64,000 bases of DNA from Lanius collurio. Taxonomy: Eukaryota > Chordata > Aves > Passeriformes > Laniidae. Location: assembly GCA_020086605.1 (NCBI GenBank), contig JACBWW010000047.1:5760318-5824317 (forward strand), written 5' to 3'. The notes beneath the pieces were generated by a model that did no database searches, was not told the origin of the DNA, and saw nothing but the letters and a program-made list of their open reading frames with translations. The first letter of the stretch is position 1. Each line of letters opens with the position of its first letter. Both the position numbers and the translations under genes were made by a program. This document shows, piece by piece, positions 22,846 to 35,800 of this stretch.

Positions 22846-25800
22846 AGCATCACTGGAAACAGAGGTGAGAGTTTCCCCCCCCTTTTTTTAAGGCTCACCT
22901 GTGGACCAAGCTCCTTGTGACCCCTCCTGTGCCACATCCCGGGGTTGGAACCCCGCTGCAGGTGGTACCCACAGGTGTAACAGGGCTGCTGGGGACCCAC
23001 ACTGGGACTGAGCCATCCCAGGGTGTCACAATGGGGTCCGGGCTGGTGGCTTTCTCCCTGGAGATTTGGGGTTTGTCTGCTCCTCATGTTTTAACACATC
23101 CAGAGCAAGGATCCTGCTGGGGAACCCAGAGCTGCATTTTGAGCCACTCAAGGGCAGCAGTGGCTCCCAAAAACCATCGGATCAGGTCTTCGCTGACCCA
23201 CGCTGCTGCCTTCGAGCAGCTGAGCTGAATTTTCTCTCTAGCAAGCTGGCTGAAGTCTGGATTAGCTTTCACACATTTTGGGAAGACTTGGGGGTGGCAG
23301 CATGCCCCTCAAGCCTTGGGTGCAGCAGGATCCATCGCAGCAGAGAAGACACTCAGAGTGGAGCCAAAGGCTCTCCTGGGATGCTGTGGTAGTTTCCCAC
23401 GCCCGGGGCTGTCCCTGGCAGGGTTGATGCCAGCCCCAGCACCTCTGCCTGTGTTTGCAGCCTGGCACAGCTGGCCCGGGCCACGCCAGCGCATCCCAAA
23501 CCACACACGGAGCTGCAGCCACAGACAGCAGGAGCGGCCTGCCTGCTCCCTCCCAGGCACAAGGGCTGCAAGCGCAGTTCAAAGTTCTCCTCGGTACAAA
23601 AATGGGCTTTGAGGGTAATTTGTTGCAGCTTGAAAGCAGCTGAAGTTAATTACAGAGCAATGAAATCTCACACTTTAATATTGCTTCATTCCCCTTGGCT
23701 GGGCTGCTGTGGAACACTGCTCCGTTCCGAGATCCAGACCCAGTCTCCAGATAACATCCCAGTTAAACCAAGGAGAGGCAGGCTGTGGGATGCACGACCC
23801 TCTGGAGCTCAGGGGAAGGGGGAGACAGAGCACGGGGCTGCACCTGGGGGCTCCTATACGGCATGGTGGTGCTCAGTACATCTCTAATCCATGCCAGGGC
23901 ACCCATGGAGCCTCCAGCCTCGTGCTCAGCTCCTGTTTGAGACCCAGGCCTGTGCTCCCAGCCCCGCACAGGGCACTCCCACAGCGCTGCCCTGCGGGGT
24001 CCCTGAGCAGAGCTGCTGCCTGGGCAGCCCGGGAAGCCCCTGGCTGCAGGCCAGCGCTGGCCAGGTGAGCTCCTGACTCACGGGCTCTTGAGCAAGAGCT
24101 GGGGCGCCGTGGCCAAGGGCAGGGCAGGTGTCTGCATCCTCTGCTGGCCTGGGAAAGGCCTGGAAAGGGAGCACGGAGAGCAGCAGCCTGGCCGTGCCTG
24201 GAGCTCAGCTGGCAGCCAGATGAGCAGGAGCTGTCCTGCTCGCTGGTCTCCCCAGAGAAGATGCTGAGTGTCCCTCTAGCCCTGATGCTGTTTGAGTGCT
24301 TTCTGCTTCTTGGAAATAGCACGGAATAAAGCACCAGGGAACACCAGGGTGGACACAGAGGCCACAGCACTTGCAAACAGGACCTGTGTAGCCCAGGCAA
24401 GGGCCACAGCAGCCACTACACGACACAGGGTATCTCAAAGCCAGAGGGACGGGAATCTCGGGGTCCTTCTTGGTGTCAGCAGCCAAACAGAGCTAAAAGC
24501 CCAGATGTGAGAGCCCTTTCCACACCCTGAAGAGCCTCGGGCACGCCAGCCCACCCCAGAGAGGCTGCAGCCCGCTTCCCAGTGCCGGCATGCGGCGGGG
24601 CTGCTCAGAGGAACAGGCTGCATTGCCACCTAACGGGAGGTGCTGGGAAAGCCCCAGCATCCCACTGGGAAGCAGCGAGAGGAGCAGGAGTCGGGAGGCT
24701 CTGCCGAAGCCTCGCACTGCCCCTCACACCGCCCTGCACCGGCCGGGCCGCCGCGGCTCTGTAACAGCGCTGGGGCACAAAGGGGAGGGGACGGGAGAGG
24801 GCTCCGTGTGCTCGGAGCCGCGCCAGGGAACAACCAGCGTGGGGCAGCCGCGTCTGTCTGAGCACACCAAGAAAAGGCTTTATGGGCTCTCCAAGTGCTT
24901 TTTCCCTCGCTGCTCGAGGCAGCGGCTGCTGTCCGGACAGAGCGGCCCGCTCGCCGGCGGACTCCTCGGGGAAAGCCGGCTCCGCGGGGACTCCGGCACG
25001 GGATGCGGGATGGAGATCGGCACGGCTGGGGAGAGCACAGGGACTGACTGTGGCCCTGCGCCAAACCCACGGCCCACAGCGCAGCCTGCCCATCACGGCC
25101 CGCAGAGCAGCACCTTCCGTGGGCCATCGGGGCAGCTGCTGGCAGGGGCCCCGCACCTGCTGAAGAGCTCTCCTGGCTCACAGCAGACACCCCAGGGAGA
25201 AGCCAGAGGGGATTGCAGACCCCTCAGAGCCCGCGGTGGCTTTGGTTTCCCTTCCTCACTGAAGGTACAGGCCCTGCCCGCACCAGCCTGGCTTCCAGGA
25301 CTGCTTCAGCTGCCCACAGAGGGCAATGGGAGCCTGATTTTTACCCATATCCAAAAGATAAAAGTGGAAATGGATTTCATCAAGTTCCTTCCTCCTTCAG
25401 CCTAACCTGTAAGCAGAGAAACCAAAACCCAAAAAGCAGCAAATGGAGTCTTGTGTCGTAATGGCAAATCCTAGCCCAGTCTGTGACACCCTCACCTGTC
25501 GTGGCATAAAACCAGTTACCTTTGTCTCCCAAAACACCCAGCAGCGACAGGAACATCCTGAGGGCCGACATGGGCCATGCCAGAGCTGCACAGGCCATGC
25601 CTGCTCTATCTTAGCACCGTTTTATGCTTTTTTTTTTTGCATGCATCAACTTCCTGTAAACACCAGAAACTCTCCTGGGAGAGTTTCAAAGCACTTGGTT
25701 CCCAAAAAGAAATCGGCTTCCACAGCGAGCAGCAATGTTTGGACTAGCCACCTTCCTGTAAACAAGAGGAAGAAGAAAAGAGCACGAGCAGCTTGATAAA

Positions 25801-26683
25801 CCCCACTTCCACCCTATTTCCCAGTCTGCAGGGGGGGCACTGCTGTGCCACCCTGGCACTGTAACATTGTCCCAAGAGCTGGTTCCCCACTTTCTGCCAG
25901 AGGACAGCCTGCAGCAGCAAGGGGAGGAACAAAGAGACACAAACCATTGCTCTGCCACAACTCTTGACCCCCAGCCAGGAGACTGACACTCCTGTTTGGA
26001 ATGCCCACTCTGCAAGAGCCACCAGCAGTTCTTTTTTTGGCTACCCCCCCACATCTCCACCTCACACCCCTGTGCAGGGACACAGGTGAGGGCTGGGAAC
26101 GCTCTCCTGGGGGAGCACAGCCCGTGGGCCTCCATGCCCACATCCATGGCACCTGAGGCTGTCTGCAGGCCATGCTCGCCACTCCAGGAGCGGGTGGAGG
26201 AACGAGGAGCTGTGCCTGCCTCTCCCGGAGGGAAGCGCAGCGCCTGCCGTGGAGTGCAGCCCTAGCTGCCTTTGAAGATGCTCAGCGCTGAGCTAATTGA
26301 GACAAAGCCTTCTCAGGCACGGAGAATTGGAGTCTCATTTGTACCTGCAGTTTCTGCTCGGGAGGGTGGGGAGCACAGCGGGAGAGGTCCCATCAGATAG
26401 CAGCAGCCAGGCTGGGCTCCAGCCCCCGCGGAGGAATTACGCGGCAGCGGGAGGCAACGCGCCGGGCTGGATCTCGCTGGCAACACGTGTTTGGCACAAA
26501 ACAAGGCTTAGAGCTGGGAACCAGAGCAGAACCTGCCAGTGCCGTGGCATCCTGCCACCCACAGGTGTAAGATCCTGTAAGAGCAGGATCACAGGGAGCA
26601 ACGCTGTCAGATGGGATCAGTGCGGACCAGCATGGATGGGAGCTCCCAGGGCCAGGCACTCCCAAGGAGCTTTGGACAGGATC
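22846..26683. other. Intergenic, includes CpG island
   Basis: Unique sequence around the 24.7-kb CpG island. A second small CpG cluster lies at 26,425-26,480. No coding exon with a recognisable family. Confidence 0.45.
24550..25260. promoter_or_regulatory. CpG island with no assigned gene
   Basis: Dense CpG, strongest at 24,700-25,050 (CGGCCGGGCCGCCGCGGC, GCTCGCCGGCGG). No TATA box. It looks like an unmethylated promoter island, about 4.5 kb downstream of the NDUFA10 stop. Open frames of up to 271 residues cross it on both strands, with no family resemblance. It could serve a noncoding RNA or a 5' untranslated exon of a gene further left. Confidence 0.5.
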
Positions 26684-26867
26684 ACACAATCATGGAATGG
26701 TTTGAGCTGGGAGGCACCTTAAAGCTCTACTCCAATCCACCTGCCATGGCACGGACACCTTCCACCATCCCAGGCTGCTCCAAGCCCTGTCCAACCTGGC
26801 CTTGGACACTTCAGGGATCCAGGGGCAGCCACAGCTTCTCTGGTCACCCTGTGCCAGGGCCTCACTT
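26684..26867 (-). mobile_element. CR1: CR1 3'-end copy
   Basis: CACAATCATGGAATGGTTTG through GGACACCTTCCACCATCCCA to CACCCTGTGCCAGGGCC. CR1 in reverse. Confidence 0.88.
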
Positions 26868-27312
26868 TTGCCTCATGATGTCACCTCCTGTCACCCTCAC
26901 ATCAAATGCAAGGCAGCAGAAGGCCACCCCAAGGAGGAGACTCCATCGTTTTCTTTGATCCTCAGACCTCCATTTCCTCCAAGCCCTCTCTGAACACAGA
27001 TGGCTTTTGGGGTTCTCCCTAAATGCTCAGCCCACGCTAAACCTTCACAGGCACATTTCCGGGGAGCAGCCCATCAGGTGACATTGTGCCATCCCATCTC
27101 CCCTCTGCTTTGGTTGCTTCCACTCACTTCTGCACAACTGATTCATTCTGCTTTTGTAAACAGCACTGAAAGCCAGCTGGGATTTGCTGTGCACCTAAAT
27201 TCCACTCGCTCAGCAGGCTGTTCCACAGAAGGGATTCATTCCAGCCTTTGTCTGTGGTGGGGGCACAACAGAACTAAGGCAGCAGGGATCATATCCAAAC
27301 CTCACTGCTATA

Positions 27313-27485
27313 GTGGTGCCCAGAGAAGCTGTGGCTGCCCCTGGAACCCTGGAAGTGTTCCAGGCCAGCCTGGAAGGGGTTTGGAGCAGCCTGGGATAGT
27401 GGAAGGTGTCCCTGCCCACGGCAGAGGGGTGGGACAGGATGGGCTTTCATGTCCCTTCCAACCCAAACCATTCTGTGGTTCTATA
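27313..27485 (+). mobile_element. CR1: CR1 3'-end copy
   Basis: GCCCAGAGAAGCTGTGGCTG to CCAAACCATTCTGTGGTTCT. Sense on plus. Confidence 0.88.
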
Positions 27486-29448
27486 ATTAAAACATCAAAG
27501 TTTCACCTTGAAGGAGGAAGAAGAAACCTGCTGGACCTTGTAACTGCAGCCCTGGGCTTGATGTCACTGCTGAGGAGCACAGGGACAGCTGAGAAGCCAA
27601 TTCCTCATGGAGAAGCTCAGCCATGCACAGCTTTCTTCACAGCCTGGGTGGTCCCAGCCTGCCCCAGCTGAGGGGGAAGCTGTTAATGGACGTACTGGGA
27701 AAGCACAGACAAGCACCAGTCACTCACCTCCTCTCTCCTTTCTCCCCTCCTGTGCCACTGCAAAATGAAGCCAAGGGGGAGCTCGTTGCTGGAGTGACCA
27801 ACAGAGCCACAGGGAGAGCTGGCAGTTCTGCCCATAAATGTGATCTTCCCCAGGGAATCTGCCTTGGGAAAGCAGGCAGAGCCAAGCACGGGACCTGACA
27901 GGCAAAAGGCAAACCCCAGGCATCAGCACAGGCAATGGGAATTTGGGATACAAGGACACACTGCAGATGGTTTCCCACATGCACCTACACAGAAGCATAG
28001 AGAGGACTTGAGCCGTGTTATCTTCTCCAATCTAAGAAAGAACTGGAGATGGATTCATCCAACTGGCACAGCATAGCCTCCAAAACCCAAATCTTTACAG
28101 CTGGTTTGCTAAGAGATTTTTTTGAGGCGTTGGAGTGGGAAGGAGGGAAGAAAAAAACACAGAGGAGGGAAGAGAAAAACAGAGCTAGCGCTCCTTCCTA
28201 CAGTAAGGGGAGAGAAAGTTATTTCCTTCACAGATTTAGGTTATAAACAGTTTTAAAGCAACTTAAAGCCTGAATAAAATAAAAAGTATGCTTGACATTC
28301 ATGTTGTCACACCACAGGGCTCTCCAGCATTGCTTTTCCTGACTGGAACTGAAGTCCTTTACAGCCAAAGCTCAGCTCTCTGTGCTGCTGGAGCAGGTGG
28401 GGAAGGCTCCTAAAGCTGCTGTGCACCCCACTGAGCCCCACAGTGTCCCACAGCAGCTTCCCCAGTTCTACCCACAGCACAGAACACCTTTCCAGAGCTG
28501 GCCTCAGGCTGCACACACACTGCCAAGTGAATTCCAGCCCCCAGAGAAGGCGGGAGCATGGGGATGGAGGACACGTGTACAAACAGAGCTGCACTCTCCA
28601 AAGGGATCCCAAAACCACAGCAGGTGTTCCTTTCATCCCCACAGCCCTCAGTGCTCTGGGCAGATGGAAGAAGGCTCAGGATCTCACTGCAGAGGAGAAC
28701 AGCAGCACTGGCTGGGAGTCCTGAGGGATTCAGGGATCCCTTCCCAGAGGACACACATGGGCAAGGCATAAAACACAGAAAGAGCTACAGGATCAGCAAA
28801 AAGAGCCACATCTCTGTCCCACTGCTCATTCGTGCAGTATCTCAGCAGGCCGCCAAGGCTCCTGTTAAAGGACTCTTTTCATACTGGTTTGGATAGGGGA
28901 AGGGGCACGAGCAAGACTCGGCTGCTGCATTCCAAAGCACTGCCCTGAATTCAGGCATGCCTGGCAGCACTTTTCCTCAGCAACTGAAGCAGGGAGTCCC
29001 ATGCTAGAAATGCAAAATTAACTGCAGCCTAAATCTGGACAGTGTTGCTTGAACCAATGCCAAGGTGCCTCATTTCTGTGACTAACTAATACCAAATGAA
29101 TCATTTCTGTAATAAAACCCCTCCAACTTGGACTTTCAGGGACTAGCAAAAATAATAATTACACTTGTCTTTTATACCCAGCAAACATTTGGCTCTACAG
29201 TGGAATCAAAGCAACAAGCTGTGAGTACAACTGCTAACAATTATTTTGAATATTCTTTATAATTTTAAGCAGAGACTTTTGCTGTATGAATTGAGATCAC
29301 TTATTTCCATCTCTCAATGAATTTCTTCTGCTTTGCTGAGGTCCAGCCAGTGCCTTTCAGAACAGTGTTGCTGCTTCTAATGAACCTCATAAAACATCAT
29401 GCATGACAGAGCAAGAAATTAACTTTGTGAGAGCCAGGAAGATACAGG
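27486..29448. other. Intergenic downstream of NDUFA10
   Basis: Unique, AT-rich sequence from about 28,950. It may hold additional NDUFA10 3' UTR if a distal poly(A) site is used. AATAAA motifs here are on the plus strand (28,267 and 29,112), opposite to the gene. Confidence 0.45.
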
Positions 29449-29454
29449 TTTAAT
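29449..29454 (-). terminator. NDUFA10: Candidate NDUFA10 polyadenylation signal (ATTAAA)
   Basis: On the minus strand this reads ATTAAA, about 330 nt after the stop codon. I saw no canonical AATAAA on the minus strand between the stop and this point. The real 3' end could be elsewhere. Confidence 0.35.
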
Positions 29455-29780
29455 TTCTCTTGAGTCAGCAGAACAACAATAATCCCGGACAATAATGTGC
29501 CACAGTCTTGAGGAAGAGAAAGTTCAGCTCTGTTGTTAAGCCTGCCCCAGCTCACTTGGCTATCCCACACTGACTATCCAACATCCCTGAGTCCCTCAGG
29601 GACAAACAAACCAAGATAAAGTGGTTTTCCTTCTGGGACTCTGCTCCCTTCTGCTGGAGGTGGTCTAAGCAGTGTTTCCTTGGTGCGACACCAGTGATGC
29701 AGAGCAGGTGCACTGAACATGGCTCCTCTTCCCTCAGGTCCCGTGGTCCATCCTGGCCAGGGCTGCGACAGGAATGGATT

Positions 29781-29849
29781 TCATTTCAGCCAGATCCACT
29801 TGTCCCCGACATCAGCGTTGTAGCCTGCCTTGTACTTGCGCCCAGGGAG
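29781..29849 (-). CDS. NDUFA10: NDUFA10 terminal coding exon 10 (residues 343-364, stop)
   Basis: The acceptor TTCAG precedes 29849. It encodes [22 protein letters not shown] followed by TGA at 29783-29781. This C-terminal block is almost invariant in vertebrate NDUFA10, so the exon is firm despite the 9.4-kb intron before it. The 3' UTR continues to lower coordinates. Confidence 0.96.
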   Translation of the reverse strand, partial: LPGRKYKAGYNADVGDKWIWLK

Positions 29850-32800
29850 CTGAAGGAAGCAGAAAGCTCAGTCACAACACTTGGCACTCACAACACAAAG
29901 TTCTGAGGCGCGTTGTGGGATCTACAGAACATGAAATGCTGCTTTTGCATTGTAATGATAAAACTTGCAGAAAAATCAGTCTCTCGGAAAAGGCTGAGCT
30001 GTGCAGCTGAAGGAGGGGCTGCAAAAACCACTGTGTCATAATAGAGATGTGAAAATGAGGCCACGGGTCTCAGCACCATATTCCACCCGGGTTCATCCAC
30101 TCCTCCCCAGCCTGAGCAAGATGGCTCCCCTACCTGGGTCCTGGAGGGAGGAACTGGATCTCACTCCAAAGCAGGCTCACACATTATTAAATATATGAAA
30201 TACTTTGTGCATGAGATAGCGAGTTAATTACCACATTAAATTAAACCGTTCAAATGAAGCTGCACATTTAGCCTTGGAGAGCTGAACTTAACTTCATTAA
30301 AGCAAGAGCAGTGTCTGCCTGTCTTCATCAGCAAACCCAGGAACCACTTCCTGATGGAAAAACTCAAAGATTTTTGAAGCCTTTACCCAAATATTAAGGG
30401 TACCCTGGGACCTAAGCAACAGCTTGTGAGTCTCAGTGCTGAAGCAGCACCTTCTGGGAAGGCGCTGACCACGACCTGAAATGCCAGAGATGGTGAGATC
30501 CCAGTTCCAAAAGCAGAATCCATCTCCAGAATACCTATTCCTATGTCCAGGAATGGAAAAGAAACAGAACAGAACATCTTGGAGCTCCAATACTGGATCC
30601 CAGAAGCAAAGCACCAGAAAAAAAAGCCAGTGAGTTTGGTGAGAAAGTCTGAAGCCAGGAAAGATGCTGTAATAAAACTCTTCCTTTAAAAATGAGCTAT
30701 CTGCTGGCAGCCTGTCCAAATAATGAAGCACAGATCATCTGCTCTGTCTCCACACAAACACTGGTTTCACACAAGACCCCAGACTTGTCCTGAGGATTTT
30801 TCCTCTCCAAAAAAACATGTAAGAGTATCCTGTTGGAGAGAGCTGCCTCTGCAGAGGGAAGCGAGATGCAGTCTTGATAAAATCTGTACTCGGGCCGCAA
30901 AAATGAGCTGTTTAATAAAAGATGAAGCCTGTTGTTTTGAGGAAGGGGAGTTGTGTTTTTATTCACTTCAATGTCAAGAAACAAGACACTTCTTTGCCTA
31001 AAAAACAAGCTGACTGAAGACCTGACCTGCTCCATGAGACACTCCCTGTCCTGCCTTGTCACAAACCATTTGTGATCAGTTCGTCTGAGGTTTTTCAATT
31101 AATGTCTTGTCTAAACATCAGCAGAAACCTCACAGTCCTGTTGAGAGTTCCTCCCACTGAGCAAAGAAGAGATGGGAAATGAAAATAAATGATTTCTATC
31201 TCTGCCCCAAGAATTTCCAGCGGCGAGCCAGGGAGGACGTGAGACCTGCTGTGACCAGCCTGTGACACAAAAACAGCTCTCCCTGGTCCTCTCCAGGCAG
31301 CACATAATTGGCCCTTTGATACTTGAAGAGATTCCCAGATAAGTAGATTATTAAAGCAACAGGAGATCTCTGGGAAAATACAGGAGTTTACAGTTTTGTT
31401 TCTGGGCACATCTGCCCTCTTAAAAAAGCTACAAGATCAGCCCCAACAGAATTCAAACTCGTTGTCCAAAACAAATTCCCTGTGTGCCTCTGGTAAAAGA
31501 TGTGCAAGACATCAAAGCAAGCGTTATAATAAGTATTCATCCATAACTCCATCAGTCACAGTGGGCCTTGGCAAAGGTAGGAGAGTTTGGGGATTTGTTA
31601 CAGCTAAGCTTTCAAAATAGCAAAAAAAAAAAAACCCAAAAAAACCAAAAAGGGAAGAGGGAAGCAGAGTAAACAAATCCCACATTACCTAGAAAGCAGG
31701 AGGATGTGAACTGATGTTCTGTGCACAAGTGACACAGACCAATTCCCCAACTGTGCTCTTCAAATCCCCCATTCCACAGCTGGGACTGCAGTGAGGGAGC
31801 TGCACGCTTTGGAACAGGACAGGATTTTGCAGGCCACAGCAAAGAGAAGCAGTAGGAACACCAGGGGAGATCTGGGGATGCAGGGCAAGGGGCAGGATGG
31901 GCTGCTTCTGGTTAGGTTGGTGCTCCAAAGTGCACCCAGCTGAAACTCCCAGGCTGTTCTTGGCCAGCACCAGGGCAGGGATGGGAACAAGCAGCCAGCC
32001 CTGAGGATGCTGGGTTTGTCTACGCTGGGCAGTCTGGCTGCAAGAGATGATGGAAAGGAGATAGGAAAAAGCTCTGACTTGCCAGCAGCTGAGACAACAG
32101 AGAGAGCTTGAATATTTGCCTTCTCTTGCAGTACAAGATCCCTGGAAGTGTCCCAGGCCATCTTGGAGCAGCCTGGGCTAAGTGGAAGGTGTCCCTGCCC
32201 ATGGCAGATGGGCTGAGATGAGCTTTAAGGTCCCTTCCAACCCAACCCATTCCACAATTTTATAGTGACAGAGATCCCACCAGGCAACCCCAAGAGCTCC
32301 CCCACATCCTGCAGCAGGAGGCAAGGCTGAGCTCCTGCCAGGTCACCAAGGAACAGATATTTCCACTCCATGGAAATTGAGTGAGAATGAAGCCCTGGCC
32401 TGCTGCATTATACTGCACAGAGCCCCAAAGTTGGCAGCGAGAATTATTTCCAGAGGGATGTGATAAAATCCACCACACAGAGCATGAAATTCCCAAAATG
32501 AGCTGTACCCAAAAGTAGAGCCAGCTCAAAGACATCAAACTGCTCAACTTTAAAAGAGCATTAGGAAGAGAGATGAAAACAAGACCGTCTCATCAGTTAA
32601 ATTAAGAACCTGCCACAGAAGTGTCTGTCAAAACTATAAACATGATGAAAAGCCCTATAAAGTGGCAGAGGCTGTGGAGGAGCAACAAGCAACTCCAGCC
32701 AGCTGTTTGCTCTGCGCCGTGGCTGCTCCGGATCATTCCGCACCCAGCACGTGTGGGTAGAGCTCTGGAGAGCTTTAACCACCTGGAAAGGTTGTTTGGG

Positions 32801-35800
32801 AGCCTGCCTTGTTTTCCAGCCTTTGGGGAACAAAAGGAATTGCTGTTTCTGCCTTCTATTCCTGTGCTGCTCTGTGCTAATGGCTGGGCTGCACAGCTCC
32901 AGGAGCTCTATAAATAGCCTGCTTGGAGCAGCGCTGATCAAAGAGCACTTAAAAGCAGAGTCATTACTCTGCAAGCTCGGGCTCATTCATCAATAGCCCA
33001 AGCTCATCCTTCAGTGGCTGTTTATAACAGCCATAATAATAGCCCCTTCCATCACTGCTGGGAGCAGATGACTGCTTTTTACAGGAGAAATGCTCGCTTC
33101 CCAACGTTTGGCAGTGCTGTAGGCACACAGCTAAAATCTGAGACAACCTAGGAATGTGGGGATTCAGATGCTGGCTGGATCCTGGGAGGGTTTGGTTTCT
33201 GATTGCTCCATATTATTCCTGCTTTGGTTCCTCTCCACAGAGACCCAAAAGGAGGCTGTAGCCAGGTGGGGTAGGTCTCTCCTCCCAAGTGACAAGAGGA
33301 AACAGCCTCAAGATGCATCAGGGGATGTTGAAAGTGCATATTAGGGAAAGAATTCTTCATGGAAAGGGCTGTCACCCTTGGCACAGCTGCCCAGGAGTCC
33401 CCATCCCTGGAGGGATTTAAAAGCCATGTGGATGTGGCACCTGGGGACATGGGCTGGTGGTGGCTTCAGCAGTGTTGGGTTTAAATTGGACTCAACAATC
33501 CTCTCCAACCCCAAGGATCCCGTGGTCCAGAGCAACAGCTAAAGCAGGCAAGGGGGGTAATTCCCCCCAAACACACATCCAAGGCGGGCATGGCTTGGTT
33601 TCCAAAAGCCTGGCACAGACAGGTGTTTGTTACAGCTTCACTCCTGCCACTCCTTACTCCAACAGAACCCTCCCTGCTGCTAACATCCATGACAGCCCAA
33701 AACACAAGAGCACCCTAAAGTTTTGCTGAATTGAGGCTATAACAATTCCAGTCTGCTGGAATTGCTCATTGGCTGCTGTCCTGCCCTTCATTCATTTATT
33801 AGAAAAACAGACAATAAAAATCCTTTGGAAAGAGAAGTGTTCATAAGAGGATCAGTTATCCGTTGCAGAGTGTGGGGAACAGGCAAGGAACTCATACAAG
33901 CCACACAGCACAGTTAAACACCTCAAAGTGACACCACAGTGTAAGATCCATGGAGATGTTACCCCTCTATTAAATTATATTCCAATTAACTTTAATTTAA
34001 CTGAGATCTACCCTGGGGATCACTTTCCTCCACAGGTAGGGGATTAAGAGGGGTTTGGGAAAGGGGGGTGTGCTCCCACACAAAACCACTTTTCCTTTCA
34101 CAGGGACAGCCTATCAAGTTGAAAACTGATTATTTTAATGCCAGTGGGATTTGATTGTCTTTTTTGATTTACAGAGGTACCCAGTGCCTGGGACAGCAAG
34201 GGGCCATCACCTAAAGTAAAACAGACACAACCACCAAGACCAAGATTTGAGACAGTTCCAAGGTCTGTCAGGCTCCCTCCCTACTATTTCTGGGATAGCT
34301 ATCCCTGCCAACTGTCCATGATACTTTTCAGGGGGAACAGGGTGGAAAAGCTGCCTGTTCCTCAAGAGGGGCTGCTCTCTCTCTCCTTATGGACAGGACT
34401 GGGGAGCGCAGAGAAGTGGGAAGAAAAGTAGATCCAGGTACCCTTGAGCAACAACTCTGTCATTCCCAGGGTTTTGTTATTCCTCAGGACCTTTTGGACT
34501 TACTGATACCTAGCCAGGCAACATCTTGTTACTTTAGAAAGGGTTAAAAATACTTTTGCAAAGATAAAAAACAGAGGGAAAAAAACCCAACCTTAAATTA
34601 AGCCTCTCCTAATTTATTGTGTGTCTGCTTTCATTCCTTCCTGGATTCGAGAGCAGACAGGGCTGGGCATTACAGCTGTCAAACACCTCCTTTAAAACAG
34701 AATTAGGAAAGGAGATCTTGAGCCTAAAAAGAATGAAAACTTCATCAAGCCAAGAAAAAAATGGCAGGAGAGAGAAAACAGAAGGTTCTATCAAAGACAG
34801 CAGCTATGGCAACGATCACAAACATGGAGAAGGAAAGATAGCCTAAGCTCCCTGCTCCTGCAAAGGCAAGAGTTGATCCTGCTGTTGCTCCAGACTCTGG
34901 TTCTCAGAAAGCTCAAGTATTCCTTCTGCAGCTCTTTCAGAAGACTTTTATGTGAGCAGTTCTCTACACTCTCAGCAGAGATGGGGAGCTAAGGGACCTG
35001 CCAGCCCTCTGCTTGGCTAGCAGCCACCTTCAGCCCCACAGCTGCCAGGAGGGGCCAGGGCTGCTCTTGGGCCACCTCACACCTGGAGAGCCTTCCCTTA
35101 ATGTCCTCCCTGTGGGGCTGGTAGTGATTTCCCACTGCAGACACATGCTCCTACAGCACTCTCAGTTTTGGGCTGTGAGACAGAGCTGACTTGTGCTGCA
35201 GTCAGGTGAGGTGAGGCAGGCTCACCTTCCATCACTCAAAGCTACTGCCCTGCAACCACCTCAAAACTGGAGGATTTCCCTTCCTAAGGCTGCATCCTTA
35301 TGAAGAAAGGTAATGAAAAGCCTGGGAAAAGAGTGTGGGATTCCCCTCCATCCTGTTCCCTGTTCTCCACTTGCTGTGACACAGGGCTGCAGGGAGCTGC
35401 CAGCCACACATTCCCAAGCCCTGGGGCAGGAGGGAGGAGGATGAGGAGCAGAGTACAAAGATGGAGTTTGGCAAGGCAGCTGAGCTGTGCAAGGAGCTGG
35501 ATTGCATCTCACAGCAGTAGCCAGGTCTTTGATCTGCTCAAGCTTTCCTTGTCTCATCCCTATATTCCAAAAGGAGTCTTCCACCAAGGAAAACAGGGAT
35601 GGAAATAAAATGAGAGCCTTCTCTTACCTTTCCATGGCAAAGGACAAGGAGGAATTGCCTCACACTGCCAGAAGGCAGGGATAGATGGGATATCAGGGAG
35701 AAATCCCTCCCTGTGCAGGTGGGCAGGCCCTGGCACAGGGTGCCCAGGGAAGCTGCAGCTGCTCCTGGATCCCTGGCAGTGTCCAAGGCCAGGTTGGACA

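Noticed and set aside
24590..25405. 271-residue plus-strand frame in the CpG island as a gene
   Set aside because: Low stop density is expected in a GC-rich island. Frames of about 185 residues run on the opposite strand too, and nothing resembles a known family.
1..29780. tRNA, rRNA or snRNA genes
   Set aside because: I looked for box A/B-like and cloverleaf patterns by eye and saw none convincing. A covariance-model scan would be decisive.
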